Position numbers and translations under genes: made by a program. Below the pieces are notes generated by a model. That model worked only from the letters and a program-made list of their open reading frames with translations, had not been told where the DNA came from and ran no database searches. A DNA stretch of 51,953 nt from a virus. Positions 39,601-48,198 of this stretch are shown here, in pieces; within the stretch, counting starts at the first letter, position 1; the number at the start of each line of letters is the position of its first letter. Location of the stretch: the IMG/VR virus record IMGVR_UViG_3300036670_000017, positions 1 to 51,953 of that record, one strand, 5' to 3'.

Positions 39601-42600
39601 TCCAATGCTTTGCGGAACTCGTTTAGCGTGTTGCCGTAAGACATCAGCTCTAGCACTGCGTCTAGCTCGTTGCCCTCTTGCACAAGGTTCTTGAGTAGCT
39701 GCTGCACTTGGTTGGCTTTGTCGCCCAAGCCGCCCTTGTACCCAATGATTGCTTTTACAGACTTCTTTAGCTCGACGACGATAGGGTCGTTAGGGTTGGC
39801 GTACACGAAGTGCTGAAGCGCCGCGTGCAGTGCCTCGTGCAGCACAACGGATGGGCTATCCGTCTCGCGGATGTACACGGTGTTTGTCTTGGGGTCAAAG
39901 CGCGATTTGCCGCCCTGAGAGAACTTGACCTTGGGTAAGTTTACGTTCTTCTTAGCTTCGACGCGCGCTTCTTTGCTCTCTGGACTGCCCAGCATAGACT
40001 CGCGAATGGCGCGGGCCAAGGCTTTGTCGTAGCCAGTGCCGTGGTGGCGGATGTACTGCAATACACCCAAGAAGCCCTTGTAGATATCCGCAGGGCCCGC
40101 CGTCTCGTTTGGGTTGCCGTAGCCGTCGGTAGCAGCGCGGACAAGCTGAGGGGCCAGACCTTGCTCAGCGGCCTCTCTTGATGGGCGTGTATCAGTCGCG
40201 CGGGACACGAACAAGTCTGTGGCCCCCAAAAACTGGTCCTGCTTGGCAGCAGTCCAGCCACGGCCAAACGCTGTGTCGAGGCGCTTGTACGCGTCGTACA
40301 TCTGCTTGTCGGCAGGGGAAAGCGCGGACACATTGACACCCGCAACCATTGGCTGCACAGCGTCTTTAATTAGTTTTACCAGTGCCTGCACGTCCTGCGG
40401 GCTGTTGCCAGCGGCAGCACCCAAATCCGCTAGCGCTTGACGCGTTGTTGCGGCAGCGGTCTCGGCACGGGTCACCGTGCGGTTCGCGCGCTCGGCGGCG
40501 GCGCTGGTAGCCTCACCCTTTAGGGGGTCTGCGAATCGCTGGATGTTGCTGAACGCGTTCTCGAACTCGCTATATGCTTTGGCGTAAGCACGGGCGGCAC
40601 GGGCAATGTTTGTAGCCACGGCATCGCCCTCGACCTGTGCGTTTGCATCAGGGTTCAGGAGCAGGTCGCGAGCGCCCTTTAGCGTTCTCTGGGTCGCTGC
40701 AATTTTGCCGGTTACTGCGCCGGGCTGCGACGCAACGCGCGACTCTAGCTCGTTCAGGCCAAGGTCGTCAGCTACTTGTTGGGCAGAAAAAACACCCCCA
40801 GCAGCCTGAGCTGCGGGGGATGAAAGGGTGGCAGGAGAGGGACCACCCGAGGAGAGCTGTCGACCAAACGCTGCCTGCTCAACGGCTGCGCTGGGTGTAG
40901 GAAGAACTAGGGCTGGCGGCACGATGGCGTCCATCTCAGCAGCTAGCGCGCCGAAATCCAGCCCGCCAATAGCGGGGGAAGCGGCTGGCGCAGGACGTGC
41001 AGGGGGCTGCAGCGCGCCGCGCTGTAAGGGGGTTAGCGCTCCTGTAACACCGCCCACCTGAACAGGGTTTGTTGGTAAAGCACCCAGACCAGACAGCTGG
41101 TCGTTTAGGTTTGCGGCCTGTACTGCAAAACGTGCCTGCGGCGTATCCAGCGTAGGGCCTTGGAACGACGCATCGGCTTCGCCCTGCGTCATTGTGAAGC
41201 TGGGGTCAGCGGAGTATGTTGGTGTACCGGTCTCGTCGAACAAACTGCCTTGGTTGGGGTCTGTCTGCTGTATTGGCACGCCAGTTTCTTCAGGGGCTGC
41301 CTCCGGCACAGATTCTGTGACACGGTTGAACATATCTCCTTGCGGGGCGGTGTCCATCAGGTTGACAGGCGTGCCGTCGGCAAGTGCTTGCTGTGTTGCG
41401 AGACGCGTTATCTCTGTGTCGATGAACCCCAGCTTTTGGCGGAACTCGCCAAGCTGCTGGTTAAACTGCGGGTCTTCAGAAGAGCCACGCAGCACATCTT
41501 GCACGCGTCTGGCCGACTGCAGGCGGACTGCACTGGGCACTGTAGTGTCAGCGGCCAAAGCCATGTCGGCTTGCAGGCTCTCTACGAAGTTCTTTGCGTC
41601 GCGGAACTCGGCGTACGATGCAAGCGGGCTAGCGGCTGCGCCACCGATGCCGCCTTTTACGCCAGCAATCGCAAACTCGTCTAGTGCATCAGCAGATGTC
41701 AGGTCGTCGAACGCGCCAAGACGCTCCATGCCGGTTTGCACGACCTCTGTACCACCTTCGATGCCGAAGTCGCGGGCTGCCCTTGTAGCTCCGCGCTTAA
41801 ACTGCCCTTGGGTCAGCAAGTCGCGAGCGCTTTTGGCGGCACCTTTTTCTAAAAACTCTTTGCCAGCTAGCTGGGCAGTTTTCTTTGCGACAGCCGTGCC
41901 TAGGCGGGCCTCTGGACCAAACAGCGCCTCAAGAGCGGCGGAACCAGTACCTGCTGCGAGCGCTGCGCCTTTGGCGTCGATGCCCTTGGCACGCTGCTCG
42001 GTTCGCACACTACCATAGGTCTCGAACAACGTAGGCAGAAAACGAGCGGTAAGGCCGCCCAACACGGCGCCAAGTGGAATACTCAGGCCGCCCGTGACTG
42101 GGGCAAACGCGGCGCCTACCTTAGCGCCTGCTGCTGCGCCGAGGGCCGTGGTGCCGATTGCGACCGGGATGTCATACCCCAGCTCACCAACGGCTTCGGA
42201 TATCGTAGTACCGGGCTTGTCGATAATGTCTGCAGCAGTGTTAATCTTGCTTGGATTGCGCGCCGCTTGCGCGTTACCAGCGCTCTGTAAAAAAGCACCG
42301 GCAGATTCCGCACCTATGTCTTGTAGTGTGCTTCCGTAGTTGGCGGCTGCTTGCCCCACACGACGCTGCATCGAGTCGACCATGCCGAGGTTGTCATACT
42401 CCCGCTGCAGGTAGCCCTTTATGTCAGAGCTAGCAACACGGCGAAATCCTGCGGGCAGCTCGTCGTTGTTCTGGTCAAGCAACGAGGCGTTCTTGACGCC
42501 TTCGTTCAGGTCGAGCGCAAAGACTTTGCCTGCGCTAAATACCTGTTTTGTGTCGGGGTTAAAGCCGACATACGAGCCCGCTGATTCGGCAGGGGCTGTG

Positions 42601-42791
42601 CGCTGCTGCGCCATAGCGTCGGTCTGCGCTTGGTACTGCTCGAGTAGGGCGCGTCCGGTATCATTGGAGCCACCCGGCGCGAGCGTGCCCGGCAAAGGTT
42701 GCGCAGTAGGCAGGCCCACAGCGCGTGCCGCAGGCTCACCACCAAACACAGCCTCGTCCGCAGTCGAGTTCGTGTCGAATATGTTCTTCAT
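36654..42791 (-). CDS. Giant internal virion / polyvalent-type protein with HExxH motif
   Basis: A 2,045-residue protein, the largest in the genome. The N-terminal 250 residues include a hydrophobic Ala/Gly-rich region (about 195-260) that could insert into membranes. Near residue 980, VVLH985-E986-A-L-H989 is an HExxH zinc-peptidase motif. The last third (helical, with NPGTHLTNVATNVTLAMMHD and LPFVSWAYAVTPLIGR) resembles LPD38-type domains of large phage polyvalent proteins. It probably travels in the capsid and is ejected with DNA, acting like podovirus internal core proteins. It starts after a 59-base gap with an 8-bp inverted repeat. Confidence 0.78.
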   Translation of the reverse strand: MKNIFDTNSTADEAVFGGEPAARAVGLPTAQPLPGTLAPGGSNDTGRALLEQYQAQTDAMAQQRTAPAESAGSYVGFNPDTKQVFSAGKVFALDLNEGVKNASLLDQNNDELPAGFRRVASSDIKGYLQREYDNLGMVDSMQRRVGQAAANYGSTLQDIGAESAGAFLQSAGNAQAARNPSKINTAADIIDKPGTTISEAVGELGYDIPVAIGTTALGAAAGAKVGAAFAPVTGGLSIPLGAVLGGLTARFLPTLFETYGSVRTEQRAKGIDAKGAALAAGTGSAALEALFGPEARLGTAVAKKTAQLAGKEFLEKGAAKSARDLLTQGQFKRGATRAARDFGIEGGTEVVQTGMERLGAFDDLTSADALDEFAIAGVKGGIGGAAASPLASYAEFRDAKNFVESLQADMALAADTTVPSAVRLQSARRVQDVLRGSSEDPQFNQQLGEFRQKLGFIDTEITRLATQQALADGTPVNLMDTAPQGDMFNRVTESVPEAAPEETGVPIQQTDPNQGSLFDETGTPTYSADPSFTMTQGEADASFQGPTLDTPQARFAVQAANLNDQLSGLGALPTNPVQVGGVTGALTPLQRGALQPPARPAPAASPAIGGLDFGALAAEMDAIVPPALVLPTPSAAVEQAAFGRQLSSGGPSPATLSSPAAQAAGGVFSAQQVADDLGLNELESRVASQPGAVTGKIAATQRTLKGARDLLLNPDANAQVEGDAVATNIARAARAYAKAYSEFENAFSNIQRFADPLKGEATSAAAERANRTVTRAETAAATTRQALADLGAAAGNSPQDVQALVKLIKDAVQPMVAGVNVSALSPADKQMYDAYKRLDTAFGRGWTAAKQDQFLGATDLFVSRATDTRPSREAAEQGLAPQLVRAATDGYGNPNETAGPADIYKGFLGVLQYIRHHGTGYDKALARAIRESMLGSPESKEARVEAKKNVNLPKVKFSQGGKSRFDPKTNTVYIRETDSPSVVLHEALHAALQHFVYANPNDPIVVELKKSVKAIIGYKGGLGDKANQVQQLLKNLVQEGNELDAVLELMSYGNTLNEFRKALDGIPTKGTPKTFYTAVKDVWTYTMALIRRLTGAKNNTEAANVINRTWELLAKSGEAPVGGKRARVGNVLNVEVMGGMNPVTAPQADLLQRPGASLPSGADVARFNKRVLPTMVSSKVLFDLLGWGRLSGALTKQTEKLANFVREDFPGVAKWVTYLHAQFNVPHELRNTFQRFKNDKQAGYKVAERLANFIQYQPADKVTGLFAYLDGNKSALKDDVAMRELADDVKAWRDFYVQELGDTKAKEFFSRGKFSETMLFVTKRSQVAGSGFGVRKLSTLLGQKSRTEETLEEGWLNLDNNGDPVLDDQRFLQVLQLVNGVQVPAGFIAESKFAADGDPAGFTVDPTYLWYHTSKGKGGHRFVANMTAKQALAENKAEDLANALRNTMSALSSTYAAKHFSDSIANYGAGEDGVRDATSVVFDSIEQANKVLGIKINSDTVITGDSDDARSKAIGHAYRNARQWIRVPKGGTYGAMAGKIVKASVWSAMTDMSDRKPVIELLPANTAMRWFKKSKTIYNPGTHLTNVATNVTLAMMHDIPFGTVLAAGKMFVRYETSPNAMSAQDRALVRAFMNSNAMLGDFSSTEVKEAISNAMLLSLNDKDGKAVDPNSTMGRVSAFMQMEKNKAQAISALSKTKKFAGHADNIVTEIYSAEDNIFRLAMFLKTAADISAQTGKAPTQADLEQAGNIARAAFLDYDIDAKAVRIARQTVLPFVSWAYAVTPLIGRMAVHQPWKIANVLLAYTVMEHILQEIGGGDDEDERLRSVAPEYIRERMFGGFGPFMHVRLPFLGDDKNPVYYRLGDYIPMASLARGQGPNAFMGIDWWPSFASPTGPFVSTILALVGGVDPFMGKPLSPPTDTAWEKFVDRAKYMGGQFTPNIPLVNPTTWSKVDEIVKGRSDRSENYGALQMARYAGLKMYDYNVDQAVVAQGRAYKAIMGEYQREIGTLRRAEARFENPDWEAFRTKQDELLVRMREELKKLKGEE

Positions 42792-42824
42792 AGAATAGCC
42801 CCAATTTAATCTAAGACTATTCTA
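42791..42824 (-). promoter_or_regulatory. Inverted repeat before the giant virion-protein gene
   Basis: TAGAATAG (42791-42798) and CTATTCTA (42817-42824) are exact inverted repeats that flank AT-rich DNA immediately upstream of the start codon. In RNA the stem would pair near the ribosome-binding region and could limit initiation. A -10-like TAGAAT lies on the minus strand in the distal arm, but there is no good -35 box. Confidence 0.5.
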
Positions 42825-42850
42825 CCTCGCAGACCCGTTGTTTACTAGAC

Positions 42851-44725
<1,875 letters not shown>

Positions 44726-44738
44726 CGCTTAGTCCTTG

Positions 44739-46058
44739 TTAGGGGTAGTAGTACGCTGCCTGCTGCGCTCGGCGGTACGCATCGGCGCTGGTCTGGTACA
44801 CCGGGTTGCCTAAGTAGCTGTTAAGCATACCTGTCAGTTGCTGCGCAGTTTGCTGCCCGGCTTGCGCCACCCGATCTGCGCCAGAGTAGTCGGCGTTTGC
44901 ATTGTAGCTGGATGTTAGGTTTTTGGCGCTGGTAAGAGCGCTTTGTTGCGCTGCGCGCCCCCTGTCCAGACCAGTCATGTAGGCGGTAGTTGCGCCAGTA
45001 GTGCCGCCCAGCTTGGCGCGGCGCATCTCAGCGTCGATAGTCCCCACGCTCTTGCCAGCCCTCTGCATCTGGGTCCGCGCGTCGACCATGTTGCGCTGCT
45101 GCGCCATTTGCTGCTGCGCCATGCTGCGTATAGCCATCTCTTGGGGGTTATACAGGCTACGAGCTTCGTTAAACGACTGGTCTGCAATAGCGTTCATCTT
45201 GTCCGCTTGGGCAAAGTTGCGCTGCTGCGCCTGTTGCTGCATCGCCATCTGTCGGCTAGCCATAGCGCCAGCTTCTTTCTGGCTCTGACGCGCAAGTAAA
45301 AGTCCGCCAAGGTCTAGACCCAAGCGAGCTGTCTGCGCGTTCCTGCCCACCCAGTCTTGCACGCCGCCTATTTTTTGCTCTATCGGGCCCGACGGAGGGC
45401 GTGCAGGAGGTGTACCTGCTGAGCCCTGTCCGCCCAACAGGCTGTACTGGGATTGGCCGCCCTGTCGGTCTGGCGTAACGCCGAGGCCGCCGGTTGTGCC
45501 AACGCCCCCGCCTGTGGAGGTGTTAGCGTTCACCTGCGTGGTAAACGAGCCAGAGCCAAACGCGCCGTCAGGGATTGAGACGCCCTGCCCAGCTTGGAAC
45601 GCTGGGCTGCTTTGCCCCGCACCCAGTGGAGTGTTTAGGCCGCCGCTGCCTTGGCTGTTAAACGAGAGGTTGAGGCCACCACCGAACGGCGCCGAGCCAC
45701 CGCCACCGCCACCGCCACCGCCACCGCCACCAAAGTCCATGGTGCTATAGGGGGACTGATACGCGCCGTTGTCGTAAGAGGAGCCGGTGAGCGCGGAGCC
45801 AGAGCCAAACGCGCTAGTGTAGTCGTTCGTCGGCGCCGAGTACTCGTAAGAGTTTGGGGCTTGAAGCCCGTCACCAGCGCTGCCAGAGCCAAAGCCGTAG
45901 CTCGAGCCACTTTGCGTAGGCGCACTCAGGCTGGGGCCCGAGCTAGCCGGAGCGGCATAGAGGGCAGGGCTCGACAAGCCATAGTCAGCCCCAGCGCTGT
46001 AGCTGGCTGACGGCGTGTATGACGGCGTGTAGTTGCTCGTTGGTAACCACCAATCCAT
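44739..46058 (-). CDS. Low-complexity internal virion protein
   Basis: A 439-residue protein. I choose the second ATG (46058), 8 bases after GGGAG; the first ATG (46064) sits too close to that site. Residues 1-150 are Ser/Gly/Tyr-rich with a run of Gly. Residues about 230-435 are an Ala/Gln/Met-rich helical region (REAGAMASRQMAMQQQ-like) with coiled-coil character, ending in Tyr and Pro. This layout resembles podovirus core proteins that form the internal ejection channel. No enzymatic motif is visible. Confidence 0.6.
   Translation of the reverse strand: MDWWLPTSNYTPSYTPSASYSAGADYGLSSPALYAAPASSGPSLSAPTQSGSSYGFGSGSAGDGLQAPNSYEYSAPTNDYTSAFGSGSALTGSSYDNGAYQSPYSTMDFGGGGGGGGGGGGSAPFGGGLNLSFNSQGSGGLNTPLGAGQSSPAFQAGQGVSIPDGAFGSGSFTTQVNANTSTGGGVGTTGGLGVTPDRQGGQSQYSLLGGQGSAGTPPARPPSGPIEQKIGGVQDWVGRNAQTARLGLDLGGLLLARQSQKEAGAMASRQMAMQQQAQQRNFAQADKMNAIADQSFNEARSLYNPQEMAIRSMAQQQMAQQRNMVDARTQMQRAGKSVGTIDAEMRRAKLGGTTGATTAYMTGLDRGRAAQQSALTSAKNLTSSYNANADYSGADRVAQAGQQTAQQLTGMLNSYLGNPVYQTSADAYRRAQQAAYYYP
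45693..45734 (-). repeat. Poly-glycine codon run
   Basis: Tandem GGTGGC codons (seen on the plus strand as repeated GCCACC) encode a run of about a dozen glycines in the virion protein. It forms a flexible hinge and is a likely site of length variation. Confidence 0.75.
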
Positions 46059-46060
46059 AA

Positions 46061-47860
46061 TCATTCTCCCTTTGGCATTGACGTGTACTTGCGGAGCAAG
46101 CTGTCGAAGAAGTCTCGGCCCTTAGCACGAACCACATGCTCGGGGATAACGTACTCACCGTTTGCAACTTTAACAGGTGCAGCGGTGCTTGTGTTAAGCG
46201 TCCCGATGGAATCTGATCGACCGGTGCCGGGGCCACGCAAGTATCCGCCGTTCGCCATACCAACCGGATTCTCCATCTGCGCTTGGGCCATCAAGGGTAT
46301 TTGACCCGGCTGGGTATCACCCATCTGGCCTTGGCCCTGACCTTGCATCTGTTGTAGGCCGCGAGCGATTACGATAATATTCAATATTACAGAGGGGTCA
46401 AAGCTGGCTGGCAGGGGCGTCATGCCCTGCGCAGCGACGAACTGGCGCAGCTGGGGGTACAACGAGGGGTTGTAGATGGCCGCCTCGGCAACTCGACCCA
46501 TGGTTACGACTTCGTCTGGCGTTAGCTCTCCAGACTGCATGAGCTGCACTGGACGGGTTAGCAAGCGCTGCAACGTCTGCGGGTCACGCATCATCTGGCC
46601 AATTTGCGCCTGCATCATCTGAGCGTTTGGTTGCCCACCCATTGGCATCTGCATGTTGCTCTGGCCCATGACAGGGCCGCCGTCGGCGTAGCGCATTGTT
46701 AAGCCGGGCATGTCTGCACCGATCAAGCCGCCGTCTTTCATACCGCCGGGGGCGTCAGGGCCGAAGCCGCCGCCGTCAGGGCCGCCGCCGCCGCCGTCAG
46801 GGCCGCCGCCGCCGCCGTCAGGGCCGCCGCCGCCAAGCCCCAAGCCGCCAGACGAGGTGAAGCCAAAGCTGTCGCTGGTTTGTGCCGGGGCTGAGATGCC
46901 GCCGCCTGCGTTATCTGGGCCTGTGTTGGCTGAGACAGTGCCGCTATCCGGCGATGAGAAACCCATGCCGCCGCCGTCGGGGCTACTGAGGCCGTAGCCG
47001 CCGCTATTGGCGCCGTACCCCATGTTGCCGTTGGTGTTGTTGGTGTTGACCATCGACTGCGCAACTTCAGGCGTGACGTTTAGGCCAAACCCAAGCGCTT
47101 GCGCACCTGCTTGCGCTGCTGCGGGGTTGGCGGACACGTTGATACCCTGCGTGGCCGCAAACGCGCCTAGTGGGTCAGGGCTGTTGTTTATAGCCATACC
47201 CGCCTGCGCGGTATCGACCATTCCTTGGTTGCCGACTGCTGCAGTGCCTATCGAAGAGTTCATTGCGATATCGCCGAGCGTCGTTGGCGTGTCACCAAAC
47301 AAGCCAGTGCCTAAGCCCAGAGCCGCGTTAGCAATGGCCATGCTAGGGTTCGCCATGCCGATTACGCCGTTAATCGCGGACGCAGGTGACCCACCCGCCA
47401 ACGCTCCACCGGCAACTGCCCCCGCTGGGCCTGCCACCAAGCCTCCGAGAACAGAGCCGAGCGGGCCGTAGTTACCGTTTGCGGCAGCGAGGCCTGTGCC
47501 AGCCAAGTTGCCAGCCTGAGCCATTTGCTGCAGTGCGGTGTTGCCTGTAAGCGCGCCAGCCAGACCGACAGCCTGCGTACCTAGACCCAGCGCCTGCGCC
47601 TCGGCTGCTGACATGCCGATGGGCGACGCGCCCGGCGTGCCGCCGGAACTAATCGGCTGGCTAAAGCCCGACTCGCCACCACTCGGGTTTATGCTAATGC
47701 CCGTGCCCTGTGGCGCTGTCGCATCGACCTTCTTAATGCTCTCTACGCCCGGATTGACCCCGCCTTTAGCGCCTCTACCACCTTTGCGGAAGTAGTCGAC
47801 ACCTGCTGTCAGGCCAACGCCAGAGCCGGGTTGGAGGGCACGGTTAAGTAGTGATGCCAT
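46061..47860 (-). CDS. Glycine-rich virion protein with GGGPD repeats
   Basis: A 599-residue protein of very unusual composition. Residues 70-230 are Ala/Gly-rich and hydrophobic. Residues about 290-385 are Gly/Ser/Pro/Asp-rich with tandem GGGGGPD units. The C-terminal 200 residues are Met/Gln-rich and then form a compact GEYVIPEHVVRAKGRDFFDSLLRKY domain typical of phage virion proteins with the PGxVxGPGTGxSDSI motif (here YLRGPGTGRSDSI). It lies between a small coiled-coil protein and another low-complexity virion protein. It is likely a structural part of the ejection apparatus or stopper. The ribosome site is AAGGCG. Confidence 0.62.
   Translation of the reverse strand: MASLLNRALQPGSGVGLTAGVDYFRKGGRGAKGGVNPGVESIKKVDATAPQGTGISINPSGGESGFSQPISSGGTPGASPIGMSAAEAQALGLGTQAVGLAGALTGNTALQQMAQAGNLAGTGLAAANGNYGPLGSVLGGLVAGPAGAVAGGALAGGSPASAINGVIGMANPSMAIANAALGLGTGLFGDTPTTLGDIAMNSSIGTAAVGNQGMVDTAQAGMAINNSPDPLGAFAATQGINVSANPAAAQAGAQALGFGLNVTPEVAQSMVNTNNTNGNMGYGANSGGYGLSSPDGGGMGFSSPDSGTVSANTGPDNAGGGISAPAQTSDSFGFTSSGGLGLGGGGPDGGGGGPDGGGGGPDGGGFGPDAPGGMKDGGLIGADMPGLTMRYADGGPVMGQSNMQMPMGGQPNAQMMQAQIGQMMRDPQTLQRLLTRPVQLMQSGELTPDEVVTMGRVAEAAIYNPSLYPQLRQFVAAQGMTPLPASFDPSVILNIIVIARGLQQMQGQGQGQMGDTQPGQIPLMAQAQMENPVGMANGGYLRGPGTGRSDSIGTLNTSTAAPVKVANGEYVIPEHVVRAKGRDFFDSLLRKYTSMPKGE
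46754..46838 (-). repeat. 21-bp tandem repeat encoding GGGGGPD
   Basis: GTCAGGG recurs at 46754, 46775, 46796 and 46817, a period of 21 bases (seven codons), each followed by CCG/GCC runs. The first unit is diverged. The repeat encodes Gly5-Pro-Asp units. Its length is in frame, so copy-number change would lengthen or shorten the linker without disrupting the gene. Confidence 0.88.
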
Positions 47861-47862
47861 GA

Positions 47863-48198
47863 TTACGCCTTCATGTTGGTTAGGAGCGCGTTAAGCGCCG
47901 ATTGAATGTTACTTACGTCGATAGCCAACTGCTGCACATCGTTCAACAAGTTAATATAGTCGTCGATTGTCGGCACTTCGACACCAGATATTACGTAGTA
48001 GTTTCCACGCGCAGATATCTGCTTCATGGTTTGCCTGTCGGCAGCCTCTACACCCAGAGAGTCGTTCGTCACGACCCGCCCGGGGCCGCGCTGGCCGAGC
48101 ATAATCTCTACGTTCTCTTTCAGCGCCGACATAACGTCGTATTGCCACTGCTCGATTTTCTCTGGTGGTATCGCGGGTATACCCTGAAATTTAGGCAT
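47863..48198 (-). CDS. Small coiled-coil virion protein
   Basis: A 111-residue protein starting MPKFQGIPAIPPEKIEQWQYDVMSALKENVEIMLGQRG. It has a well conserved look (GNYYVISGVEVPTIDDYINLLNDVQQLAIDVSNIQSALNALL region), ending in a heptad helix. Small proteins of this type sit between the large tail protein and internal virion proteins in related podoviruses. The ATG overlaps the upstream stop by one base, behind AGAGGTG. A role in trimer or oligomer assembly is plausible but unproven. Confidence 0.6.
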   Translation of the reverse strand: MPKFQGIPAIPPEKIEQWQYDVMSALKENVEIMLGQRGPGRVVTNDSLGVEAADRQTMKQISARGNYYVISGVEVPTIDDYINLLNDVQQLAIDVSNIQSALNALLTNMKA

